From Nematostella vectensis (Eukaryota > Cnidaria > Anthozoa > Actiniaria > Edwardsiidae): a DNA stretch of 64,000 nucleotides. The notes under the pieces were generated by a model. That model was given only the letters and a program-made list of their open reading frames with translations, was not told where the DNA came from and did not search any database. The stretch spans positions 14,357,121-14,421,120 of the forward strand of contig NC_064047.1 of NCBI RefSeq assembly GCF_932526225.1, in the 5' to 3' direction. Both the position numbers and the translations under genes were made by a program. This document shows positions 1 to 10,998 of this stretch, one piece after another (the first letter of the stretch is position 1; each line of letters begins with the position of its first letter).

Positions 1-1429
1 AACAACAACACTTTTATGATGATATTGGTGGTAATGTTGTTGGTTATGTCACAGCAAGTCAGCTGGCTAACAACAACACTTTTATGATGATATTGGTGGT
101 AATGTTGTTGGTTATGTCACAGCAAGTCAGCTGGCTAACAACAACACTTTTACGATGATATTGGTGGTAATGTTGTTGGTTATGTCACAGCAAGTCAGCT
201 GGCTAACAACAACACTTTTATGATGATATTGGTGGTAATGTTGTTGGTTATGTCACAGCAAGTCAGCTGGCTAACAACAACACTTTTATGATGATGTTGG
301 TGGTAATGTTGTTGGTTATGTCACAGCAAGTCAGCTGGCTAACAACAACACTTTTATGATGATATTGGTGGTAATGTTGTTGGTTATTTCACAGCAAGTC
401 AGCTGGCTAACAACAACACTTTTATGATGATATTGGTGGTAATGTTGTTGGTTATGTCACAGCAAGTCAGCTGGCTAACAACAACACTTTTACGATGATA
501 TTGGTGGTAATGTTGTTGGTTATGTCACAGCAAGTCAGCTGGCTAACAACAACACTTTTATGATGATATTGGTGGTAATGTTGTTGGTTATGTCACAGCA
601 AGTCAGCTGGCTAACAACAACACTTTTATGATGATGTTGGTGGTAATGTTGTTGGTTATGTCACAGCAAGTCAGCTGGCTAACAACAACACTTTTATGAT
701 GATATTGGTGGTAATGTTGTTGGTTATGTCACAGCAAGTCAGCTGGCTAACAACAACACTTTTATGATGATATTGGTGGTAATGTTGTTGGTGATGTCAC
801 AGCAAGTCAGCTGGCTAACAACAACACTTTTATGACGATATTGGTGGTAATGTTGTTGGTTATGTCACAGCAAGTCAGCTGGCTAACAACAACACTTTTA
901 TGATGATATTGGTGGTAATGTTGTTCGTTATGTCACAGCAAGTCAGCTGGCTAACAACAACACTTTTATGATGATATTGGTGGTAATGTTGTTGGTTATG
1001 TCACAGCAAGTCAGCTGGCTAACAAAAACACTTTTATGATGATATTGGTGGTAATGTTGTTGGTTACGTCACAGCAAGTCAGCTGGCTAACAACAACACT
1101 TTTATGATGATATTGGTGGTAATGTTGTTGGTTATGTCACAGCAAGTCAGCTGGCTAACAACAACACTTTTACGATGATATTGGTGGTAATGTTGTTGGT
1201 TATGTCACAGCAAGTCAGCTGGCTAACAATAACACTTTTATGATGATATTGGTGGTAATGTTGTTGGTTATGTCACAGCAAGTCAGCTGGCTAACAACAA
1301 CACTTTTTATAATGATGTTGGTGGTAATGTTGTTGGTTATGTCACAGCAAGTCAGCTGGCTAACAACAACACTTTTATGATGATATTGGTGGTAATGTTG
1401 TTGGTTATGTCACAGCAAGTCAGCTGGCT
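1..1429. repeat. 68-bp minisatellite, 21 copies
   Basis: Head-to-tail copies of a 68-bp unit beginning AACAACAACACTTTTATGAT and ending CAGCTGGCT. The window opens exactly at a unit start, so the array probably continues to the left. Copies differ by a few substitutions and one extra T in unit 20. Some variants recur every fifth unit, giving a partial 340-bp higher-order repeat. It lies downstream of the last visible CFAP47-like exon, so it is probably intronic in that gene. Confidence 0.95.
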
Positions 1430-1679
1430 ATTTCTAAAAAATGCCCAAGGATTCTAAACCAAGCACTGTATTGGGCTAGAATAGCTGGATCGTCGTCCAA
1501 CGCCCTAACCACTATGACACGCTGCTATCCTGAAGGTTTTGGATAATGATGATGATACAGCTGTGATTATGTTTTTCTTAAATAGGAAGGTGTTGATGGT
1601 GAGGTTGAGGATGTTGATGCTGAAGTGATAATGCTGATAATGGCATTTATGATGAGGTATGGGTTTTGATTGGGCTGAT

Positions 1680-2215
1680 GGTCAAGGTGTTGGTATAATA
1701 ATGACGATGGTGTTACTGGTAAAATAATGACGATGGTATTGGTATAATAATTATGGTGGTGTTGGCATAATAATGATGATGGTGTTGGTATAACAATGAT
1801 GGTGGTGTTGGTATAATAATGACGATGGTGTTGGTATAATAATGATGATGGTGTTGGAATAATAATGACGATGGTGTTGGTATAATGATGATGGTGTTGG
1901 TTTAATGATGATGATGGTGTTGGTATAATAATGATGATGGTGTTGGTATAATAATGATGATGGTGTTACTGGTAAAATAATGATGATGGTTTTGGTATAA
2001 TAATGATGATGGTGTTGGTATAATAATGATGATGGTGTTGGTATAATAATGATGATGGTGTTGGTATAATAATGATGATGGTGTTGGTATAATGATGATG
2101 ATGGTGTTGGTATAATGATGATGATGGTGTTGGTATAATATTGATGGTGGTGTTGGTATAATAATGATGGTGGTGTTGGTATAATAATGATGATGGTGTT
2201 GGTACTGTTGATGGT
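1680..2215. repeat. 23-bp minisatellite (TGATGATGGTGTTGGTATAATAA)-like
   Basis: Degenerate tandem copies of a 23-bp unit rich in GATGATGG, TGTTGG and TATAATAA. Copies vary by 3-bp and short indels, and simple GAT/ATT tracts continue to about 2315. The open frames across it (poly-His, Ile and Thr-Pro translations on the minus strand) are artefacts of repeat length and absence of stops. It ends just beside a splice donor of the CFAP47-like gene, so it is intronic. Confidence 0.9.
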
Positions 2216-2318
2216 GATAGTGATGATGATAATAGCAGTGATAGCTGATGATAAGGTAATCATGATGATAATAGCAGTGATAGTTGATGATAAGGTAATC
2301 ATGATGATGATACCCTAC

Positions 2319-5300
2319 CTGCGTTAACATCGCCATTAAGGGGTTTGGCATGGAAGTGAGCCACCCGATTGAGAGCAAAGGATAACGGCAGACTAGCACA
2401 CTCGTTGTTGATGGTACACAATGTCTCAATCTGTTCATCAATTGGACATTCACCAAAATTGAACACTGGACTTGGGGAGATGGAGAGCAGGACTGGGAGG
2501 GCTGTACCAATCACACCCACCTCAACTCTTCGACCTGTTTATTAAAATGGGATCCTTATGTTAATTAAATCAATAAAAGTCTTTCTAAATGAACAATATG
2601 TGATCAATAGCAAGCCCCAAAAGAATACTGTGTATCAGATATTATGTAGGCTAGACAGACTGTATTGTACAAGCCAACCTTCTTTTACTTAGAAGTTATC
2701 CTGTTATACCTGGATTGGTATTTATTAGCATGAAAACATTATCAGAATGCATTCCAGTTGGATAATGTATACTTTAGTAATTCCTATTGTCACAAAATAA
2801 TAAACATTCAATTTTAGGTAAATAAAAATATATTAATTTGAGATAAGGTTAACTGTGATGGACACTTTTTTATTTCTGAATACAGCTGCATACTACTTTA
2901 CAGAACATGGACATCTTAAACACCCTCCAATATCAGGGAAGGTGACACCCAACTTAATGCCCTCACCTCCAGAAGTTTGGACAGCACTGGTCTCAGCAAC
3001 ACCTGTCACACTGCCCACTATCTCAATATGCATGAACAGTACAAAGTCCCTACGGGGAGGAGGCTGGTCTGACGTCTTCCAGCCCTTGCTGGAGCGTGTA
3101 AAGCGAGGGCTGAAGCAAAAGTGGATGGCCCTCTTCTCCCCCGGCTGAAGAGTCCCTTGACTGGGTAGGGCTGTCACTAGAGTTGTCAGATCATTTGTTG
3201 TACCAACTTCATCTGGGTTGATCTGAGATTCCAGCATTGCTGAGGTAGTCTTGGTGAGATCAACACCCTAAGAAGGAAACCAAAATACTGATGAGCTTTC
3301 TGTGTCCTCGCTGAAAGCCAAGTGTTGCCCCTACAGGCAGCAAATTTTGCAGGATGGAAGAGTGGTAACAGCCGGCAGAATTATGGCAGGTAAACACTCC
3401 ACTATGTGCCATACTCAGCCAGCTCAGTTTCAGCAAACTTGCCAACAAATCCCACACGGAAGCCCCTGTGTGTCTTGATTTGTGTGAAAGGCTAAGACCA
3501 GGAAAATAAGTGTATGGCAATGTTACCTAAAGATGTGACAAGGGAGTAAAGGGGAAAAAAATTCCCAAGTATTTCTGAGATATTTCTTTAAGATAGTGGA
3601 CAGTATGATACCAATTCAATCTCTTCAAATTAGCCCCAACCCTTAAACATACCACTTCCTGACCCTCTCCGTCCTGCTCTAATATCACCACAAAGTTAAC
3701 TACATCAGGACTGTTGTTGAATATGAGAAATGAGCCATACCACTTCCTGACCCTCTCCGTCCTCCTCTAATATCACCACAAAGTTAACTACATCAGGACT
3801 GTTGTTGAATATGAGAAATGAGCCATACCACTTCCTGACCCTCTCTGTCCTCCTCTAATATCACCACAAAGATAACTACATCAGGACTGTTGTTGAATAT
3901 GAGAAATCAGCCATACCACTTCCTGACCCTCTCCGTCCTCCTCTAATATCACCACAAAGTTAGCTACATCAGGACTGTTGTTGAATATGAGAAATCAGCC
4001 ATACCACTTCCTGACCCTCTCCGTCCTCCTCTAATATCACCACAAAGTTAGCTACATCAGGACTGTTGTTGAATATGAGAAATGAGCCAATCTTGTCTGT
4101 GCCATAGTATGTGCTGCCAAAGTTGATGCATTCGACTCTTTCCATGCCGTCCAGTGTAAGGAGCTCAAGAGAAGGTTCCACCACCTGCCCATACATCTCT
4201 AGTTGAGCTGGGGACTGCCCTTCGAGCTTGACTCTAGATAACAAGAATGAACATGTTTATGTGAAATGAAAAGAGATATAACTGAGTTAAGGATGGGCAC
4301 TCAAGCTTGACCCTAGATAACCAGACTATAGGTGTCTATAGGAAATAAGAAGAGAGATAACCAAGCTTAGAGAATGGCCTTCAAGCTAGATATTTTAATC
4401 TTGATCAACCCATCCCCCATCCTACATGTGTGGGGAGGGAAAACTGGAAAGAGACATGGGTCCAAGTATTTGGAAGGGTAGACACACACGTTGAGGCCAC
4501 ATGTCATGTGACAGGGAGAAGACTGGCAATTTGCAGAAGTTTAGCATTTAAGAAGTACTTACTGTGCAATTTGGTGGAAAGGCCCTGGTATCTTGCTTAT
4601 AAACTCAATCTAAAAATATATATTAGATGACTGTTACAAAAAGGGTATGTTGTTTAGAATGATGTCAAACCATAAACTGTCCAGTGCAATAGAGTGAACT
4701 TCAAGATTTGCTTCCAACAAATCTTACAGTAAAACTTGATCAGTAAAAACAGATATCTACCAATACATTCAAACAGTGAAATGGACACCATCTTCACAAT
4801 TTGATGCACTTAATTGAATTGTGTTGGAAAATGACAAACATAATAATATCCAATACAGACTACATTTTATAAACATTTTGTGTAAACAATACATACCCTG
4901 ATTATTTGACTAGCTCCTGGCTTGACAACACCAGAGGTCGGCATTATTGTCAGAGGCTGGTTGCCATTGTACTTGATTTTAAATTCACCACTTAAGGAGC
5001 CTTCATTAACGATGGCCACCTGACAGGTCAAGACTTTGCCATTGGCAACTGTCGTACCAAAGTCGGCCGGACCACTCAAGGATAATTGACAGGCAGGAGT
5101 ATAACTGTATCAAAAGATAAATAAATCAACTAAATGATTGGCCATTTTTCAGCCAAGCAAAAAAAGCTTATATTAGCTGGTTTTGGAAAACTATGGAAAA
5201 TTTATCTATAAACTTGGTTCATGAAGAAACAAACTTTGTTTTTCAATATTTATTTTGAAATCTCTTATTGATCTAACAATATGGCAAGAGATCTGAAATG

Positions 5301-6730
5301 GTTACCATTTATAGCGATTCTCAATACATCGCGACCCTTCGCTTTGACTACAGTGATTTTGGTTAGTTTGTTGACTTTAATCATCCGCGTTTACATAACG
5401 ATCCTAGTTTCGCAGTCAACTTCATTTTTTGTGAGATTGAGAATCGAAGCGTGTTTTTGCATTTCTTTACTGTGTTGTCAAATGTGGCTCTCAGGCCCTG
5501 AGTAAAGTCGACTACAACTTTTGATACACTTAACAAAAGAAGTCTACCTTGATTGTTATGGAAATGCGGATGATTTATGTCCAAGAACTAACCAGAATTA
5601 GTTAGCATACTTACGCTATAAGTGGCACCTCTATAACATCATTGTCGACAGCAAGAATCACCCGGTCCTGTGCGTCTTCTGCCTTTGTGCCGTAGTACTC
5701 TACAAGGGCAGACACCTCCAGACCTGGTGCAATTGGGCGATCTGGATTCTTTGCCTTCAGCTTAAAATTCTAAAAAAAAAATAAAATTAATAAAATTAAT
5801 TAAAATTAAAATTTAAAAAAAAATGACAAAACACTAACAGCATGTTCTAAAGGCCATGTTAGGTGAGGCAATTTTGGTTGCATTGCATGTTGCAAGAAAT
5901 TTTTGTAAAACTTTTTTTGTTGTTAATACAAAGAGCAATTCTTCTTGCAATGTTGTAAAAAGTAGAAACTAATTTTACTTTTCGCACAATGCAAGAAAAA
6001 TTGCCCTGTGTGTAAATTTGCAATTCAACCTGAATCAGGGAATTCAGCCAAATCAGACAACCTCTGTAAATTATAATTTTATGTGGGCACATTGCAAGTT
6101 ACAAGAAATATTGCAAGTGTGATCATCTCTCTGAAACTGTTTAAACTTTTGTTATTCATCGTTGCATTGAAAGTAAATATTGCCTCATGTTATATGACAT
6201 CAACAAATGGTGATAACAGAAAAAAATTTTGTTCATATTTTACAGTTACCGAAATACTGCAGTAGTTGTTGACTTTTATAAATCAAGACCCTTATAACTT
6301 AAAACCTTTGAAAAAATAAACAAGAACTTACAGAGACTTAAAATATAGACTATTTTTTCCGTTAAATTTTATAAAGTTAAGTTATAACTAAGTAAGCTTA
6401 GCTTCATTACTTAAGTAAGTATATTTTGAAGTGCTTCAGAAAATAAAACTGTTTCTCAAAACAGAAACAAATTTTTTTTGTTCGTGTAATCGGCGCTATA
6501 AGCAGTAAGAAATAAATAATATCTACATTACACAACACATCCATACAAAATTAAAAAAACACAGAAGACTTAAAACTTACGTTTGTAGCAGGCCCATGAA
6601 AACGAATATTTCGTGAACATTTGCTCAAATTCTGCACGGTCAAAGTCATTTGGTGGACGACGTCGGTCTCTGCATCGAAGAATTCCACCACAGGCGGGAC
6701 AATCCTAACTCCTGCGACTGTGCCCTCCAT
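2319..6730 (-). CDS. CFAP47: CFAP47-like ciliary protein, 5' seven exons (partial gene)
   Basis: Seven exons read on the minus strand with GT-AG junctions and matching phases: 6581-6730 (ATG at 6730), 5615-5769, 4897-5104, 4563-4609 (47-bp microexon), 4005-4233, 2967-3267 and 2319-2534. They encode about 435 residues. The gene continues left of the window after the donor at 2318. The start (MEGTVAGVRIVPPVVEFFDA) and later segments (GTTVANGKVLTCQVAIVNEG, FGSTYYGTDKIGSFLIFNNS, SPSPVFNFGECP) follow the order of the N-terminal MSP/ASH-like immunoglobulin modules of CFAP47 (CXorf22/CHDC2), a large protein of motile cilia and sperm flagella. Human CFAP47 is over 3000 residues, so this is only the N-terminal part. 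An X-box upstream fits ciliary regulation. Oddity: the end of exon 5 with its donor is tandemly repeated. The identification comes from recalled family sequence, not a search; HYDIN-type relatives are the main alternative. Confidence 0.85.
3651..4088 (-). repeat. 88-bp tandem duplication of exon end plus splice donor
   Basis: Five nearly identical 88-bp copies; ACCACTTCCT recurs at 3651, 3739, 3827, 3915 and 4003. On the coding (minus) strand each unit runs from GGCTCATTTC to GAAGTGGTAT, that is, the 3' part of CFAP47-like exon 5 plus the first intron bases. Every unit therefore carries a donor: four read G|GTATGG and the most distal reads G|GTATGT. Since 88 is not a multiple of 3, including a further unit shifts the frame and meets a stop. 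Confidence 0.92.
4200..4390 (-). repeat. Degenerate ~78-bp repeat of exon 5 acceptor region
   Basis: The sequence around the exon 5 acceptor (GAGCTTGACTCTAGATAACAAG near 4224-4245) recurs in decayed form near 4300-4325 (CAAGCTTGACCCTAGATAACCAG), and weakly near 4380. Each copy preserves a CTAG acceptor-like core on the minus strand. The copies look like an older local duplication than the 88-bp array. Confidence 0.55.
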
Positions 6731-6852
6731 GCTTTCAACTTCCTAGGCTTCAGTTTATGGTTTTTCACGGCTTACAATAACGAAAAAGTGTCAGGCTTCA
6801 TTTTCTGACTGTGTACGCCGCCATTTTGTTTCTTTTTTGGCGGTCGCTGCTT

Positions 6853-6865
6853 GTTGCCTAGTAAC
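6853..6865. promoter_or_regulatory. RFX X-box candidate upstream of CFAP47-like ATG
   Basis: GTTGCCTAGTAAC is a near-palindromic match to the X-box consensus (GTNRCC, spacer, RGYAAC) bound by RFX factors, the conserved regulators of ciliary genes. It lies 123 bp upstream of the start codon at 6730. A GCCGCCATTTTG element (YY1-like on the minus strand) lies between them at about 6819-6830 and may mark the transcription start region. Binding is inferred. Confidence 0.6.
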
Positions 6866-7256
6866 AAATAAGTTCTTCTTATCTTACAATGCTTCTAATT
6901 GGCTAGTGGGCTTGTCCAATAATATCGCTTGTTCTGCAAATAGCTGCTTCTGCTTTGACAAAAAATATGAAAAATATTTAGGCTGCAGTAGCTTTTTTTC
7001 AGTACTTTTTATAATGATTTTACAGAAATCAAGAGACATGGTTGCTTTAAAGCAAATCGTTCAGAGTCGCGGTAGTTTACCTTAACAAACTTGTTCCCCT
7101 GACAGTGTGAGAATCATGGGGCGGTATAAAACACCACAATTCGTATTTTATTTTGTCCTTACTAAAACAAATATAAATAAAAGACTGATTGGCTTCGCTC
7201 GGTAGCGAAAACGATGGGAATGGAATGTTCGGCTCAAATCAGCAATCGTTGTTGAG

Positions 7257-7592
7257 GAGAGAAGTGGAACGATCGACACAGTGGCAACAGCTTGAGTCTA
7301 CCCTAACGCCTCTATAACGTACTCTGGGACCGTGCCCACCAAGTAATTTTATTCACAATGCGATTTAAGAGATATTTAAAAGACAGAAAAACGAGATTTC
7401 GGGTTAATCTGAAATTTTATTTTTACAAAGATTGAATAATTCTTTATGTATTTTTATTACTTCTCCAGTTTTTGTGTATCGCGGCCCGTTCCGGCTAGGC
7501 GTTTGCCATTGTAACTATGTACTACGATACTATTTGGAGTCATAAATATGTTATAAAGAAAAACAGTTACTATGCATGCCAAACAGAATATA
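7257..7592 (+). repeat. Dispersed direct repeat, copy 1
   Basis: Starts at GAGAAGTGGAACGATCGACA and ends about GCATGCCAAACAGAATA. It matches 9695-10069 with scattered substitutions over its whole length. No open frame, LTR-type TG...CA ends or tRNA/snRNA signature was recognised. Confidence 0.8.
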
Positions 7593-9694
7593 AAATTGGC
7601 CACATAACTTTTATATATAGCTTTAATGCTCGAATTTCCTTTTTATTTCAGCTTCCGTGCATTTTTCTCGTTTAAAGCGCGTCCTTTTTTGTTTCTATTG
7701 GTGTCGTTTCCTGGTTGTTTTGGGTAATTAACATCAATTTGAAAGAGGCCATTGATTAATTCAGGGTCTACTTAACTATAAAGATAACACTAAAACTACT
7801 ACGTGTTACCAATGTGACAAAATGCCCGTATTCCTAACGCAAGTCTGATCTGTTTCTTTTTCAAAAAGACCGATAGATCAACATGTACATGTATCCGATA
7901 TCCGGTGCGGTATGAAAATAAAAGTGAGATCTTCCTTTTTCAAACGATTTCAACTGTTGAAGCGCAAGAGAAACTTCCCATTAGATGTTTAGATTTAGGT
8001 AGGGAATATCCTATTGGTTGTTCGCTTCTGCTAAGGACAAAGCGCGGTTTGCGGCGAATACCACGTGGACAATCTGCCACCTGTTGATCTCGCTCGTGAC
8101 GTGTGCCTCGTATGTTGATGTTGGAATCAGCTGGTCGAAAGAGTTGAATGAAAGCTAGCGTTAAACCATAACAAACCGCCCTAAATCCTCCCTGTCGTCG
8201 AAAAAGGTAAGAAATAACCCTAGTTTCTTTCATGAAATTTCCTCATTCGCTAAGAAACCGATAAGAAATGTGTAAGCATTCGTTCTGAACGAGTTTAAAA
8301 TTCGCGGCGGGTTGTATATACTAGACGCTACTGTTGACAGCGGTCAATTGGACGTCGGGAATATATCGCAAGTTTTTCTAGTATTCTATTTCCCACAGCC
8401 CCTCGAATTGCGTGGGCCGTGATAAACGTTTGACGAATAGTGCCCCATGTAGAAGTTTTCAAATCCAACCACTCGGCGAGAAGATTACTAGAAATATCGC
8501 CATGGCTAGTGGCTTAATGGAAGTTAGGTTTAGTAAGACGTTTCCGGTTCGAAATAGCTAAAATTAATCTCTCATGGTTAAATTTTCAGCCTTATAATTT
8601 GTCTGTGTGCTATAATCATGTAAAGATGGATAATTTAGGATAATTTCTTACTGACTCCGATAAGATTTTACCCAACAATTCGTTGCGTGTTATTCGTTCG
8701 CATTTTCATTCACGCATTATCGATCACCATCGACTCATTACAACTCGCGTGAATTTTATAATACTATTCGAAACGGTTGGCTGCCTTTCGCTTTTTCATT
8801 AAAGTAAATTATTTTACTGTCTTAATAAATAAAAATAACCAGTGTATGATGAAGTATTTTCATAAAAAAAACTCGAATATATTTGGTGGTGAATGAATGT
8901 TTTGAAAATGCCGAATGAATTAATTTCGCGGGAATCTCTAATTATTCATATATGGCTCGATTCTCGAAGATGCAAAGAAACTTCCATAGGATCTCAGTAT
9001 AAGTTGGTTCAAATTTAGAAGCAAATATAAAAAAGGGTTTTTGTTCAAAGCTTTTCTCGTATTTTTACTGTCTATTATGAAGAGCGTTGAAAAGCGTCGT
9101 TTCTCTTCCATACCCCAAATCCGCTTACAGCGAGAATGGTAAGTTTGGAAATATCGTGCAACATCAGGCTAACATATTGTTGTGCGGTCATTGCTAATGT
9201 TTGCTTTGTTAATTCCGATCAGAAAGAGACGGTTGACAGAACGACAAAAGATACTGTTAGCTTAAGGTCATTGTCTTCAAATACACCCTTCAATTAGGGA
9301 ATGTTAGCAAATTATTGTGATCTGTTCTACAGGGATTACTTAGATTATTTTAATATTTAGATTACTTAGATTATTTCAAGCATTAAAATGATCCTTATTT
9401 CATTGAGAAGTTTTCAAACTTCATCGAAAAACTTAAAAAAACTTGCCCCGAGTAATCGTCAGAGAAAAAACTTGTTTTGACCAGTACTAATATAAACCTA
9501 TTACTGACGTACATACTGGTAAAGTTTTATTGACGTATAAATTGATATTATGTGCACATTTAGTCAATGAAAAATTACCGCGTGTGATATCGCGTTCGCA
9601 TGATTTCCACGTGTATATGGCGCATGTATATGGTACATTTCAGATCACGTCTGTTAAGCGTGTTGCGCGCTACAGGTGTTTGGTTTAGTCTTGT

Positions 9695-10069
9695 CTGGAG
9701 AGAAGTGGAACGATCGACACAGTGGCAACAGCTTGAGTCAACTCAACGCCTCTATAACGTACTCTGGGAGTCTACCCATTCCTAACGCCTCTATAACGTA
9801 CTCTGGGACCGTGTCCACCAAGTAATTTTATTCACAATGCGATTTAAGAGATATTTAAAAGACAGAAAAACGAGATTTGGGGATAATCTGAAATTTTATT
9901 TTTACAAGGATTGAATAATTCTTGATGTATTTTTATTACTTCCCCAGTTTTTGTTTATCGCGCCCCGATGCGGCTGGGCGTTTGCCATTGTAACTATGTA
10001 CTACGATACTATTTGGAGTCATAAATATGTTATAAGGAAAAACAGTTACTATGCATGCCAAACAGAATA
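9695..10069 (+). repeat. Dispersed direct repeat, copy 2, with possible target duplication
   Basis: Second copy of the 7257 repeat. It has an internal tandem duplication of about 44 bp (CTCTATAACGTACTCTGGGA appears twice). The copy is flanked by two near-identical 19-mers, TTGGTTTAGTCTTGTCTGG before and TTGGTTCAGTCTTGTCTGG after, which resemble a target-site duplication and suggest it moved here as a unit. The element class is unknown. Confidence 0.75.
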
Positions 10070-10998
10070 GGTTTTTGGTTCAGTCTTGTCTGGTCACCAA
10101 AGATTCCACATTTACACCAAATCGGTATTTTGATTGGCTGGTGATAAAATGGTATTTAAATCCTACACCCCTCATTGATCACAGCGGTCAATTATAGCGT
10201 TTCGTTTGGGCACGCGTCGGCAGCTTTTGAAACCATTTCGTGGTTTGTTCGCTTATTTATTTTTTTTGTTTGCTAAATTGCTTTATGTTTTGTTGTAGAA
10301 TTTAGAGATTGTTAGCCAACTTTTCTAGGAGACAGTAAGATGAAATGAAGGAATATTACGTAAGTATCTTGAAAATACGACGAGACAATGCGCAACAGGT
10401 GAATTTTCTACTTTGGCATCTTTTCAAATCAAAATCGTTTTATTTCAACAACTCTACCTACGCAGTTCTGTCGCTGGCGCCTTTCGTCATAATTCTTTGA
10501 AGCATCATTTACTGATTTCCCCCAATAACTCGAAACCTCAAGGACCCAAATTTTTCCGAACCCTTATAGATTTTTACCCTCTTGACGGAACCAAACGAAT
10601 ATAAGGAGAACCAGTTTACTGTGGCTTGTGCAAATGAAAATATATTATTTTCCTTAGATGCTTTTGCTAGAATATCAAAATGACGGGGATGATCGTCCTT
10701 TCTTTTAGGGTATAAATCCGAACAACTGCTATCTCTTAGGGGTGCTAAAAGATTCTTTTTCGATTCTGCTATTCGCTAGGGGGTCTCTTGCGAATGGATT
10801 ATTTTACAGTAAAGCAGAAGTGAGCTGAGCGCTTAATACTCCCGGCTTTATTTTGGGTACTAAAGGTTGTTCCATCTCCTTGCCGACGATCCCTGTCTGT
10901 TTCCATGAGCCCCCCCCCCCCCTCTCCCCCCCTCTCCCGGATGGGGGTTGACAGAGACTGTCACTGCGCATGTGCTAACATATAAATCACGTGTCCAG

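Larger units (their letters stand above)
6866..10984. other. Intergenic stretch with no supported gene
   Basis: Only short, low-complexity or shadow open frames were seen. A TATAAAA string at 7125 and TATTTAAAT near 10150 could be core promoter parts, but nothing links them to a transcript. The notable content is a dispersed pair of about 335-375 bp direct repeats (about 7257-7592 and 9695-10069), annotated separately. The right end has a poly-C tract at 10912-10932. Confidence 0.6.

Noticed and set aside
1751-2510. His/Ile/Thr-Pro-rich minus-strand frames
   Set aside because: Translations of the 23-bp minisatellite. The only real coding in this interval is the CFAP47-like exon ending at 2319.
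7125-7131. TATAAAA promoter
   Set aside because: No transcript, exon or RNA gene could be tied to it, and chance occurrence is likely in AT-rich sequence.
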